Of a DNA stretch of 64,000 nucleotides, positions 34,865-45,629 are shown piece by piece. The translations under genes were made by a program, and so were the position numbers. The stretch lies in the NCBI RefSeq assembly GCF_001598255.1, contig NZ_BCYP01000006.1:186001-250000 (forward strand). Reading direction: 5' to 3'. The DNA comes from Mitsuaria chitosanitabida ATCC BAA-476 = NBRC 102408 (lineage in GTDB: Bacteria > Pseudomonadota > Gammaproteobacteria > Burkholderiales > Burkholderiaceae_C). The notes beneath the pieces were generated by a model, which had not been told where the DNA came from, searched no databases, and saw only the letters and a list, made by a program, of their open reading frames with translations. Each line of letters starts with the position of its first letter. Position 1 is the first letter of the stretch.

Positions 34865-35956
34865 TCAGCGTGGCGCGCCCGCCGCGACGGCCGCCTCGCG
34901 GCGCCGCTTGAGCGCGTCGAGCTCCGGCGCGTCCTGCGTGGGCCAGCCCTGGAGGTGCTGCTCGGCGATCGTCGTCAGCGCGCGGACGTGCGTCGGACGG
35001 TCGTTCAGGCAGGGGATGTAGCTGAAGCGCTGGCCGCCGGCGGTCAGGAAGGCGGTACGCGCCTCCATGTCGATCTCCTCCAGCGTCTCGATGCAGTCGG
35101 ACGAGAAGCCCGGGCAGATCAGGTCCACCGACTTCAGGCCCTTGCCGGCCAGCGCCTTGAGCGTGGGCTCCGTGTAGGGCTCCAGCCAGCGCGCCTTGCC
35201 GAAGCGGCTCTGGAAGGTCACCTTGTACTGCGCGGGCGAGAGCCCCAGCGCCTCGGCCAGCAGTCGGCCCGTGGCCAGGCATTCGCAGTGGTACGGGTCG
35301 CCCAGCGTCAGCGTGCGGGCGGGCATGCCGTGGAAGCTCATCACCAGCAGCTCGGCGCGGCCCTCGCGCTCCCAGTGCTGGCGCACGCTCTCGGCGAGCG
35401 CGCCGATGTAGCGCGGGTGATCGTGGTAGCGATTGACGATGCGCAACTCCGGCACGTGACGCCGGGTCAGCGACCAGCGCGCCACCTCGTCGATGACGCT
35501 GGCGGTGGTCGCCGCCGAGTACTGCGGATAGGCCGGCAGCACCAGGACCCGCGTCGCGCCCGAGGCCCGCAGCGCGTCCAGCTGCGAGGCGATGGACGGG
35601 CTGCCGTAGCGCATCGCGTGGCGGACGACGACCCGGTGGCCGCGCTCGCCCAGGTAGCCCTGCAGCAGCCGGGCCTGGCGCGTGGTCCAGACCATCAGCG
35701 GCGAACCTTCCTTCATCCAGATGCTGGCGTACTTCTTCGCCGACTGGGCTGGCCGGGTGCGCAGGATGATGCCGTGCAGGATCGGCCACCAGGCCGCCTT
35801 GGGGATCTCGATGACGCGCGGGTCGGACAGGAACTGCGCCAGGTAGCGGCGCGTGGCCGCGGCGGTGGGCGCCTCGGGCGTGCCGAGGTTGACCAGCAGC
35901 ACGCCGGTGACCGGCGCGGTGCCGTGGTCGAAGGGGGGCTCGGGACGGAAGCTCAT
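34865..35956 (-). CDS. hemH: Ferrochelatase
   Basis: A 363-residue enzyme that inserts Fe2+ into protoporphyrin IX, the last step of haem synthesis. It begins GVLLVNLGTPEAPT. The metal-binding histidine is in VMSFHGMP, and the catalytic glutamate region is CIETLEEIDME after LICPGFSSDC. It is close to hslR and grpE on the minus strand, a common Burkholderiales arrangement. Confidence 0.97.
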   Translation of the reverse strand: MSFRPEPPFDHGTAPVTGVLLVNLGTPEAPTAAATRRYLAQFLSDPRVIEIPKAAWWPILHGIILRTRPAQSAKKYASIWMKEGSPLMVWTTRQARLLQGYLGERGHRVVVRHAMRYGSPSIASQLDALRASGATRVLVLPAYPQYSAATTASVIDEVARWSLTRRHVPELRIVNRYHDHPRYIGALAESVRQHWEREGRAELLVMSFHGMPARTLTLGDPYHCECLATGRLLAEALGLSPAQYKVTFQSRFGKARWLEPYTEPTLKALAGKGLKSVDLICPGFSSDCIETLEEIDMEARTAFLTAGGQRFSYIPCLNDRPTHVRALTTIAEQHLQGWPTQDAPELDALKRRREAAVAAGAPR

Positions 35957-36014
35957 CCGGGCAGGCGTGACGCCGGTCGTGGAGAAAACGGAAGGAGGGG
36001 CGGGCGCGCGCCGC

Positions 36015-36953
36015 TCACAGGCCGCGGCGCATCAGCATCGGCGAGGCGGCCTCGGCCAGATGCATGATCTCGAAGCGCACCGTCGGGGCCTGCGTCTCGG
36101 AGGGCGGTCCGCCCAGGCCGATCGCGCCGGCGCCGTGCAGCGTGCAGGAGCCGCGGCGCAGGCTCAGCGTCTGGCCGCCCGCGCCGAAGCGCACGAAGGT
36201 GCCGTTGTAGCTGAGGTCGGTCAGGCTGAAGCTGCTGCCCTGCCAGTCGATGCGGGCGTGCGAGCGGCTGACGCGGACGTCGGTGATGCAGTAGGTGGCC
36301 TGCGTGCTGCGGCCCAGGACGACGGGCATCTGCTCGATGTCGAAGACACGGTCCAGGTCCTGCCACACCAGGCGGATGCCCTCGGGGCCGGCGCTGCGCA
36401 CGATCTCGCCGAACTGCGTGGCGGCGGCGTCGCCGCGTCCGTTGTCCAGCACGTAGATGTGGACCGGCTCGGCCCGGCCGCGCACGCTGATGTGGTCCAG
36501 GCTGCGGAAGCGCGCCTTCTGCGCGCTGGTCAGGCCGTGGACGACCTCGGCGGTGACCACGGTCTCGCCGTCGCCCGCATGGTCCAGCAGACGCGCCGCG
36601 ACATTGACCGCGTCGCCGAAGCAGTCGCCGTGGATCTCGACCACCTCGCCGCGCGCCAGCGCGATCTGCAGATGGGTGTGGCGCAGGCGCTCGCTGCGGA
36701 CCGAGGACTTGAGCAGCAGTTCCTGCATCCGCATCGCCGACTTGATGCCGTCGCGCGGGTTGTCGAACGCGGCCATCAGGCCGTCGCCCAGCGTCTTGAT
36801 CAGATTGCCGCGGTTCTCGTCGACCGCCTGGCTCAGCAGCGCCACCGTCTGCGTGACCAGTCCCGAAGCTTCCGCGTTGCCCAGGGTCTCGAACAGCGCC
36901 GTGCTGCCGCGCAGGTCGGCAAACAGGACGGTGCGCTCGCGGATCTGGGTCAT
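36015..36953 (-). CDS. Class III nucleotidyl cyclase with FHA domain
   Basis: A 312-residue cytoplasmic protein. An adenylate/guanylate cyclase catalytic domain (residues ~5-170) keeps both metal aspartates (FADLRGST and TLGDGLMAAF), the Lys of IKTLGDG, and DAVNVAARL with the transition-state Asn and Arg, so it may be active as an adenylate cyclase. The C-terminal FHA domain (about 215-295) has GRS, VSRSHARI and YNGTFV, the phosphothreonine-binding signature. It could respond to a Ser/Thr kinase; one is encoded at 53683 but any link is speculative. The ATG at 36953 is directly preceded by the rpoD-side 300-base gap. Confidence 0.86.
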   Translation of the reverse strand: MTQIRERTVLFADLRGSTALFETLGNAEASGLVTQTVALLSQAVDENRGNLIKTLGDGLMAAFDNPRDGIKSAMRMQELLLKSSVRSERLRHTHLQIALARGEVVEIHGDCFGDAVNVAARLLDHAGDGETVVTAEVVHGLTSAQKARFRSLDHISVRGRAEPVHIYVLDNGRGDAAATQFGEIVRSAGPEGIRLVWQDLDRVFDIEQMPVVLGRSTQATYCITDVRVSRSHARIDWQGSSFSLTDLSYNGTFVRFGAGGQTLSLRRGSCTLHGAGAIGLGGPPSETQAPTVRFEIMHLAEAASPMLMRRGL

Positions 36954-37164
36954 CGGCCTTGCTGCGGATCAGGTGTGAAGGAAGTCTCAGTGTAGCTGCG
37001 CGACCTCAGGGCGAACGTGGTGATTAGCCCTCGCTTGGGGGCCTCGTCGGCACCCGCGCGACAGCGCTCCCCCATCGAGCGGGCGAATGCCGCAACGCAG
37101 CATTTCCACTTGTCCGATCCGCCCCCGGGAAGCCTTTGGACCGCCACGGCTCGCCCAAAAGAAA

Positions 37165-37199
37165 ACCGGCCGACGTCCAGGGACGTAGGCCGGTCTGTC
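37165..37199 (-). terminator. Intrinsic terminator of rpoD
   Basis: ACCGGCC and ACGTCC arms pair with their complements across a 2-nt loop, leaving one mismatch (37165-37194). On the minus strand TTTTCTTTT follows. The 299-base gap 36954-37252 holds this terminator; I see no gene in the remainder. Confidence 0.88.
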
Positions 37200-37252
37200 G
37201 GGCAATCCCGGTGCCTGTGTTCGGCATCCGGGATGGCGGGGTCAGCGCTGGA

Positions 37253-39496
<2,244 letters not shown>

Positions 39497-39644
39497 GCAG
39501 TTCCTCGGTGGCTTCGGGGCCAGTGGGGTGAGCAGTGGGGCAATGCAAACGGCCACCTGCGTCGCCGACGGTCGCAAACTCCCGACACTTGCGGGCTATG
39601 CGACGCGGCGAGCCCAGGCGGCTCGAACTCGTGCCTTGAAACGC

Positions 39645-39673
39645 AGATCGGGATGAACCGACCGCCATTCAAG
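39645..39673 (-). promoter_or_regulatory. Weak sigma-32-like promoter upstream of rpoD
   Basis: On the minus strand CTTGAA is followed after 15 bases by CCCGATCT, a degraded match to the heat-shock consensus. Heat-shock promoters for rpoD are known in Escherichia coli. It lies in the 359-base gap between dnaG and rpoD; apart from this and the sigma-70 promoter I see nothing else there. Confidence 0.3.
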
Positions 39674-39814
39674 GCTTTGCGCGGACAAGCTAGCGTGAAC
39701 GTTTGAAGGTGCAGCCCAGGCGGTGTAGGTTGGCCGCTTTTGCATGAACCCAGGGTCAGTGGGGGGCCGGGACCGGTTGGCGCTGCCGTCACTCTTGACG
39801 CGCGAAAACCCTTG

Positions 39815-39843
39815 ATTATCTGCCAGAAATCTGGTTCGGTCAA
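39815..39843 (-). promoter_or_regulatory. Sigma-70 promoter for rpoD
   Basis: On the minus strand TTGACC, exactly 17 bases, then GATAAT. It starts 12 bases after the dnaG stop and would give a leader of about 310 bases before rpoD. Confidence 0.78.
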
Positions 39844-39855
39844 AAAGATTCCGAG

Positions 39856-41937
39856 TCAGGCGGCCTCGAGCTCCCGGATCTGCTTCAGCAAGGACTGGAA
39901 GCGGCCCATGTCCGGCTGCGGGCTGCGCGCGATCTGGTCGGCCTCCGCGCGCAGGCGGCTGATCCACAGCCGCCGCATGACGACGCGGAATTCGTCCTCC
40001 AGGTGCTCCTCCGAGACCGGCGCGCTGATCGGCCCGCCGCAGACGCGCTCGGCCAGCTCCATCCGGTCCGCCTCGAGCAAGGCCGCCTGCAGCACAGCCC
40101 AGGGCGTGGGGCCGTGGTCGACCAGGAAGCGTTCGAGCCAGGCGATCAGCTGCCCATGCTCGCCGGGAAGCTCGTGCAGCAGTTGCAGGTCCTGCTCGCC
40201 GACGTGGTTCCAGAGCTCGCCATGCAGCAGCAGCATGCGCACCGCATGGTCCATGGGCGCGGGGGGCGCCTTGCGCGGCAGGCCGATGGTCGGATCCTGG
40301 TCGCGCTTGCGCCAGTCGCCGCCGCCCCACTTGCCTTTGCCCTTGCCCTTGCCCTTGAAGTCGCCGCGCGGCTCCCACTTGCGTTGCTGCTGCGGGGCTT
40401 CCTGCTGGGGCGAGGGCGCGCCCGCGTCGCCCGCATAGGCGTCGTGCGGGATGTGGACCTCGTCACCGCCCGCGCTTTCGTCGCCGTAGGCGGAGGCGGG
40501 AATGTCGAAATAGGGTTCGTCGCCGGCGCCTCCCTGGCCGCCGTCGGCCGACGGGCGCGGCTGGGCGCGCGGTGTCGCGGGGCGTTGTTCAGCGCGCTGT
40601 CGCTGGCCGGGCGCGGGCGGCGGCAGGGCGTTCGCCCAGAGCGATTGCAGCTCCGCGTCCGGCAACTGCGCGCGGCGCGCGAGCTCGCCCAGCAGTTGGC
40701 GCTTGAGCAGCCCGTCCGGCAGCGCGGCCCACAGCGGCTTGGCGACGCTGAGCATCTTGGCGCGGCCCTCGGGCGTGCCCAGGTCGCAGCCCTCGGCCGC
40801 GGTCTCCATCAGCTGGCGCGACAGCGGCACCGCGTTCTCGACGCAGCGCTCGAAGGCCTCGGCGCCAAGCTCGCGGACGTAGGAATCGGGGTCGTGCTCC
40901 GTCGGCAGGAACAGGAACTTGATCGTGCGCGTCTCGTTGGCGTGGGGCAGGGCGGCCTCGAGCGCCCGGCCCGCGGCGCGCCGGCCCGCGGCGTCGCCGT
41001 CGAAGCTGAACACCACCGACTCGGTGAAGCGGAACAGCTTCTGCACGTGGTCCTGCGTGCAGGCCGTGCCCAGCGTCGCGACCGCGTTGCCGAAATCGTG
41101 CTGCGCCAGCGCGACCACGTCCATGTAGCCCTCGACCACCAGCGCGTAACCACGCCGGCGCATCGCGGGGCGGGCCTCGTAGAGGCCGTAGAGCTCCTTG
41201 CCCTTGTGGAAGACCGGCGTCTCGGGCGAATTCAGGTACTTGGGCTCGCCCTTGTCCAGCACGCGGCCGCCGAAGCCGATGACCTCGCCCTGGACGTTCC
41301 GGATCGGGAACATGATCCGGTCGCGGAAGCGGTCGTAGCGGCGCTGCTCGGCCTCGCTCTTGCCCGGATCGTCCTGCAGGATGACCAGGCCGGTCTCGAC
41401 CAGCAGCGGGTCGTCGTAGGACGGGAAGGCGCTGGCCAGCGTGCGCCAGCCTTCGGGCGAGTAGCCCAGCCCGAACTGCAGCGCGATCTGCCCGGTCAGG
41501 CCGCGTCCCTTCAGGTAGTCGATCGCGCGCGGGTTGCCCTTGAGCTGCTGCCGGTAGTGCTGGCTCGCCTTGGCCAGGACCTCGGTCAGCGTGGCCTGGC
41601 GCTGCTTCTGCGCCTTCTCCGCCTCGCGCTGCTGCGGGCTGCGATCGTCCTCGGGGACCTGCATCCCGGCCTGCTGGGCGAGGTCCTTCACCGCGTCGAC
41701 GAAGCCGATGCCCAGGTGCTCCATGAGGAAGCCCACGGCGTTGCCGTGCTGGCCGCAGCCGAAGCAGTGGAAGGTCTGGCGGGAGGGGCTGACGATGAAG
41801 CTCGGGGACTTCTCGCCGTGGAAGGGGCACAGGCCCTTGTGGTTGATGCCGGCCTTCTTGAGGTCGACATGGCGGCCCACGATGTCGACGATGTCGACGC
41901 GGGCCAGAAGGTCCTGAATAAAGCCGGGCGGGATCAC
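39856..41937 (-). CDS. dnaG: DNA primase
   Basis: A 693-residue primase that makes RNA primers for DNA replication. The N-terminal CHC2 zinc ribbon is HKGLCPFHGEKSPSF ... FHCFGCGQHG. The catalytic TOPRIM region contains VVEGYMDVVALAQ and SFDGDAAGRRAA. A Pro/Gly-rich linker of ~120 residues (about 430-545), including a KGKGKGKGKWGGG stretch, separates it from the C-terminal DnaB-binding domain. That linker is longer than in Escherichia coli (581 residues in total there). rpoD follows on the same strand. Confidence 0.97.
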   Translation of the reverse strand: MIPPGFIQDLLARVDIVDIVGRHVDLKKAGINHKGLCPFHGEKSPSFIVSPSRQTFHCFGCGQHGNAVGFLMEHLGIGFVDAVKDLAQQAGMQVPEDDRSPQQREAEKAQKQRQATLTEVLAKASQHYRQQLKGNPRAIDYLKGRGLTGQIALQFGLGYSPEGWRTLASAFPSYDDPLLVETGLVILQDDPGKSEAEQRRYDRFRDRIMFPIRNVQGEVIGFGGRVLDKGEPKYLNSPETPVFHKGKELYGLYEARPAMRRRGYALVVEGYMDVVALAQHDFGNAVATLGTACTQDHVQKLFRFTESVVFSFDGDAAGRRAAGRALEAALPHANETRTIKFLFLPTEHDPDSYVRELGAEAFERCVENAVPLSRQLMETAAEGCDLGTPEGRAKMLSVAKPLWAALPDGLLKRQLLGELARRAQLPDAELQSLWANALPPPAPGQRQRAEQRPATPRAQPRPSADGGQGGAGDEPYFDIPASAYGDESAGGDEVHIPHDAYAGDAGAPSPQQEAPQQQRKWEPRGDFKGKGKGKGKWGGGDWRKRDQDPTIGLPRKAPPAPMDHAVRMLLLHGELWNHVGEQDLQLLHELPGEHGQLIAWLERFLVDHGPTPWAVLQAALLEADRMELAERVCGGPISAPVSEEHLEDEFRVVMRRLWISRLRAEADQIARSPQPDMGRFQSLLKQIRELEAA

Positions 41938-41946
41938 CGCGGGAGT

Positions 41947-44586
41947 TTACGTGATGACCTGAATCGGTCGTCCTCTCGCCCACTCCCGCAGGGCCTCCGG
42001 CGGCAGCGGCTCGCACAGGCCGCTGCCCTGGCCGACCCGGCAGCCCAGCTCGACCAGCGCGCGCGCATGGGCCGGGGATTCGACGCCCTCGGCCACCAGG
42101 CCGCAGCCGAACTGGCCCGCCAGCGCGATCACGCCCTGTACCAGCGCCCGATCCTGCGCGTCCACCAGCATGGTCTGGACGAAGGAGCGGTCGATCTTCA
42201 GCTCGTCCAGCGGCAACTGCTTGAGCACCGCCAGCGTCGCGTAACCGGTGCCGAAGTCGTCCATCGCCAGGCGCAGGCCCAGGCGCTTGCAGTCGGAGAG
42301 CAGCTGGCGCGCGCGATCCACATCCTCCAGCGCGCTCGATTCCAGCAGCTCCAGCACCAGCCGCTGCGGCGGCACGTCCGCATGGCGGGCCAGCAGGGCG
42401 GCCAGGCGCGGGCCGAACTCCGGCGCCGCCAGATGGCGCGGACTGATGTTGACGCTGAGCGTCAGATCCAGCCCCTCCGCGCGCCAGCGGCACAGTTGCT
42501 CCAGTGCCTGCTCCAGCACCCAGTGGCCGAGTTGCGCGGCCATGCCGCTGCGCTCGACGGTGGGCAGGAAGGCGGCCGGCGCGAGCAGACCGCGCTGCGG
42601 GTGACGCCAGCGCAGCAGCGCCTCGGCGCCGACCAGTGCGCCGCTGACCAGGTCCAGCTTGGGCTGGTAATGCAGGCAGAGCTCGCCCGCGTCCAGCGCC
42701 TGCTGCACGCGCAGCACGGCCTGGGCGTGGGCCTCTCGATGGCGGCGCTTCTCGACGTCGAAGAACTGCACCCCATCGCGACCGCTGCGCTTGACGCGGT
42801 ACAGCGCGTGCGCGGCATGGCGCATCAGGGTCTCGGCCTCGCCGCCGTCCTGTGGATAGAGCGTGGCGCCGACGCTCGCGCTCAGGCGCGGGGCGAGCGT
42901 GTCGTCAGGGAGGGGCGAGAGATCGCCCGGCACGGTCGTCGCGTCCAGCGCGTCGAAGTCCGTCGGCAGGTCGAAGCCGCCGGCGTCGGCAGCCGCCAGC
43001 AAGGTCGCGGCGGGAAGGTCGACCGGCAGGCGCACGTCGACGTCGTCGCCCTCGCGGCCCCAGCGGCCGTCCGCGCCACGGGCGTCTCCGGCTCGATCCG
43101 TCGCCATGGCGGCCATGACCGCCGGGTCGCCCGGCCCGCCGGGCTCGCCCTGCAGGTCGATCGGGCGCCGCAGCACCTGCAGCAGACGGTCCAGCGCGAG
43201 CTGGGCCTCCTCGGCGCTCTGCACGCGCAGCAGCAGGCCGAACTCGTCGCCGCCCAGGCGGGCGACCTCGTCCGACCACTGCGGCGCCTGACGCAGCGCG
43301 GTCCCGAGCCGGCGTGCCAGCTCGCGCAGTGCCTCGTCGGCCCGGCCGGCGCCATGACGGCGGTTGAAGGCGGCGAAGCCGTCCAGGTCCACTCGCGCGA
43401 CGCACAACATGAAGCCGGGGCCGACCTGGCGGCTGGTGTGCAGCGCGGCCTCCAGGCGGCGGTGGAACTCCTGCTCGTTGGGCAGGCCGGTGAGCGTGTC
43501 GAAGCGGCCCAGGCGCTCGAGCGCTTGTTGTCGCTGCAGCTCCTGGGTGAGGTCGGTCAGCGCCAGCACGCGATAGCGCGGCGGGCCGTCCGGCTCCGGG
43601 ATCGAGGAGATCGTCAGCCTCAGCGTGCGCGGCAGGCCGCCCGCGGCGCGGACCTTGACCAGGCCCTGCCAATGACCGGCCGGATCCGCGAGCGCGTCGG
43701 CGATCGCCTCGGGGTCGTGGCCGCCGCGACGCAGCTGCGCCTCGTCCATCGGCAGCGCGGTGCGACCCAGCAGGCGGCGGCGCAGGGACTCGGCCGCGTC
43801 GGCGCCGCCAGGCTCGCCCGCGTCGATGACGAGGCCGGCGGCGGCGTCCGTCAGCTCCCCCATCAGCGCCCAGTAGGCCGGATTGGCGTCCAGCAGGCGA
43901 TGCGCCAGATCGGTGATCGCCAGACCCTCGTGCAGATGCTGGAACAGGCCGCTGCTCATGCGCTGCCGTTCCTCGGCGATGCGGCGCCACTGGATGTCCT
44001 GCAGGCTGGCCAGCACCCGGCGCGCGCGGCCACGCGGATCGCGACGCACGACGCGCAATCGCAGCTCGTGCCAGATCCAGCCGCCGGCGTCGTCGGGCAG
44101 GCGCAGCGCGTGGACCAGGGCGTCGGGATCGTCCAGGTCGTCGAGATCCGGCGCGGGGAAGCCTTGCAGCAGCGCGGGCAGGCGCTCTTCCAGCGTCATG
44201 CGGTCGACGCCATGGACGCGGGTCAGCCAGGCCATCGGGTCAGCGGGATCCGGCGCGCCCAGGCGCTCCTCCCAGCCGGCCGAGGCCGTCATCGATTCGC
44301 CCGGCACCCAGCGCGCCAGCGACATGCCGGCGGCGTCCAGCTTGGCGCGCCATTCGAGGCGCTCCTCGAGCGCGCGTCGGCGCTCGCCGCGCGCGCGCCA
44401 CATCATCGCGGCGCCCAGGGCCGGCAGCGGCGCCCAGGCCAGCGCCCGCCAGGCGGGCCAGAGCGCGCCGGCCAAGGTCAGCGCGGCCGTGGCGGTCAGC
44501 ATCAGTCCGCCCGGCGTCGGCGCCAGCAGGCGACGCGGGAAGCGGGGCAGGGACCAATCGGCGGAGGCGGACAGCGCGGACTTCAC
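41947..44586 (-). CDS. GGDEF-EAL cyclic-di-GMP protein
   Basis: An 879-residue membrane-linked signalling protein. Hydrophobic segments at about residues 27-61 are followed by PAS-like sensor regions (~90-330). A diguanylate cyclase domain begins DTLTGLPN and has an intact GGDEF (about residue 445). An EAL phosphodiesterase domain has AEALLRW (~655) and DDFGTGYA (~777). About 90 residues of low-complexity, Asp/Gly/Ala-rich sequence split the GGDEF domain between its signature and the SASVGAT segment. Both catalytic motifs look intact, so it may make or break cyclic-di-GMP. It ends 10 bases before the dnaG start on the same strand. Confidence 0.92.
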   Translation of the reverse strand: MKSALSASADWSLPRFPRRLLAPTPGGLMLTATAALTLAGALWPAWRALAWAPLPALGAAMMWRARGERRRALEERLEWRAKLDAAGMSLARWVPGESMTASAGWEERLGAPDPADPMAWLTRVHGVDRMTLEERLPALLQGFPAPDLDDLDDPDALVHALRLPDDAGGWIWHELRLRVVRRDPRGRARRVLASLQDIQWRRIAEERQRMSSGLFQHLHEGLAITDLAHRLLDANPAYWALMGELTDAAAGLVIDAGEPGGADAAESLRRRLLGRTALPMDEAQLRRGGHDPEAIADALADPAGHWQGLVKVRAAGGLPRTLRLTISSIPEPDGPPRYRVLALTDLTQELQRQQALERLGRFDTLTGLPNEQEFHRRLEAALHTSRQVGPGFMLCVARVDLDGFAAFNRRHGAGRADEALRELARRLGTALRQAPQWSDEVARLGGDEFGLLLRVQSAEEAQLALDRLLQVLRRPIDLQGEPGGPGDPAVMAAMATDRAGDARGADGRWGREGDDVDVRLPVDLPAATLLAAADAGGFDLPTDFDALDATTVPGDLSPLPDDTLAPRLSASVGATLYPQDGGEAETLMRHAAHALYRVKRSGRDGVQFFDVEKRRHREAHAQAVLRVQQALDAGELCLHYQPKLDLVSGALVGAEALLRWRHPQRGLLAPAAFLPTVERSGMAAQLGHWVLEQALEQLCRWRAEGLDLTLSVNISPRHLAAPEFGPRLAALLARHADVPPQRLVLELLESSALEDVDRARQLLSDCKRLGLRLAMDDFGTGYATLAVLKQLPLDELKIDRSFVQTMLVDAQDRALVQGVIALAGQFGCGLVAEGVESPAHARALVELGCRVGQGSGLCEPLPPEALREWARGRPIQVIT

Positions 44587-44752
44587 GAGGGTGGGGCGAC
44601 GGGCGGGGCGACGGGCGGGTGGGGGCGGCGGGATGCTAGCCTCCGCTCGCCCCCGGACAGGGGCGCGCTATCCCTGTCGTTCGGGGGCTTCCCCCCGGAA
44701 TAAGGGAGGGCTGGCGGCGGGCCTGGCGCACCTCGATCGCACGAGAAAAAGA

Positions 44753-44774
44753 AAAGCCACCCGAAGGTGGCTTT
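44753..44774 (-). terminator. Intrinsic terminator of the H-NS-like gene
   Basis: AAAGCCACC pairs perfectly with GGTGGCTTT across a CGAA loop. On the minus strand a T-rich tract (TTCTTTTTCTC) follows. It lies ~70 bases after the stop codon. The rest of the 257-base gap 44587-44843 is GC-rich with no gene seen. Confidence 0.9.
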
Positions 44775-44843
44775 CGAAAGAGGTCGGTACGCGACAAATG
44801 CGCGGGGCCGGCCTCGTCGGCGCCGGGCCGGGGCCCGGACCGG

Positions 44844-45149
44844 TCAGATGACGAAATCTTCCAGCTTGGCGCCGCCGGAGATGGCCGCTTTCAGCCACTT
44901 GGGCTGCAGGCCGCGGCCGCTCCAAGTCTCGCCGGTGGCCTGGTTGCGGTACTTGGCGGCGACCTTGGAGGCCTTGGCCGAGCCGCTCGCCTTGGCGGCG
45001 CGCGAGGTCAGGTCGGCGACCGTCAGGCCGTATTCCTGCATCAGCGACTTGACCTTGGCGACGGCGTCGGAACGCTCGCGCTCTTGGGTTTCCGCGATTT
45101 GCTGTTCGAGGGCGGCCCGCTGGGCCAGGAGGTCTTTGAGCGATGCCAT
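44844..45149 (-). CDS. H-NS-family nucleoid protein
   Basis: A 101-residue DNA-binding protein. The N-terminal helix (LKDLLAQRAALEQQIAETQERER) serves oligomerisation. The C-terminal DNA-binding domain has KYRNQATGETWSGRGLQPKWLKAAI, where TWSGRGLQP is the AT-hook-like minor-groove motif of the betaproteobacterial H-NS family. The Ala/Lys-rich linker is typical. It is a single gene with its own promoter (perfect TATAAT) and terminator, and it probably silences AT-rich acquired DNA. Confidence 0.94.
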   Translation of the reverse strand: MASLKDLLAQRAALEQQIAETQERERSDAVAKVKSLMQEYGLTVADLTSRAAKASGSAKASKVAAKYRNQATGETWSGRGLQPKWLKAAISGGAKLEDFVI

Positions 45150-45198
45150 ATATGCAATTCCTCGCGTTGTTCAACAGCTCCCCGAAAGGGATTGCCGC

Positions 45199-45229
45199 AT
45201 TATAGGCAGGGAATCGAAATGCTTCGCAA
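45199..45229 (-). promoter_or_regulatory. Promoter of the H-NS-like gene
   Basis: On the minus strand a perfect TATAAT (45199-45204) lies ~50 bases before the ATG. The best -35 is TTGCGA, 19 bases upstream, which is long spacing. Confidence 0.6.
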
Positions 45230-45278
45230 GGGGTAATTCCCGGCCCCTTGGCGATCTGGCATCGTCGCCGACCTGAAA

Positions 45279-45551
45279 TCAGTTGGTCGGTGGCACATAA
45301 CCGGCGGGTTGTTCCGCGCCGTCACCGAAGAAAAACTGTTCCAGCTGGCGCATCAGGTATTGGCGGGCGCGCTGGTCGGCCAGATTCAGGCGGTTTTCAT
45401 TGACCAACATGGTCTGGTGCTTCATCCAGGCGGCCCAGGCCTCCTTGGAGACGTTCTCGAAGATGCGCTTGCCGAGTTCGCCGGGCATCACGGGAAAGTC
45501 CATGCCTTCGGCTTCCTTCTTCAGATAAACGCATTGGATGGTGCGGGCCAT
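45279..45551 (-). CDS. yggX: Fe(II)-trafficking / oxidative damage protection protein
   Basis: A 90-residue YggX-family protein. It helps protect iron-sulphur clusters and limits iron-driven oxidative damage. [19 protein letters not shown] carries the conserved single cysteine (Cys7), and [30 protein letters not shown] is the family core. It lies between argA (78 bases upstream on the same strand) and the H-NS-like gene. Confidence 0.96.
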   Translation of the reverse strand: MARTIQCVYLKKEAEGMDFPVMPGELGKRIFENVSKEAWAAWMKHQTMLVNENRLNLADQRARQYLMRQLEQFFFGDGAEQPAGYVPPTN

Positions 45552-45629
45552 ATCAAACCTCGATGTTCGGAAAGTGTGGGGAGGAAGGGCTCAGGCCGGA
45601 CCGCCGGGCGAGGCCGGCGGCACCGGCGC

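Noticed and set aside
36954..37252. Possible tRNA or small RNA gene in the gap next to rpoD
   Set aside because: No cloverleaf or GTTCGA-type T-loop could be found. The only clear structure is the rpoD terminator.
40003..44703. A 1566-codon open frame on the plus strand
   Set aside because: It runs antisense through dnaG and the GGDEF-EAL gene, both unmistakable. Long antisense frames are expected at this GC content.
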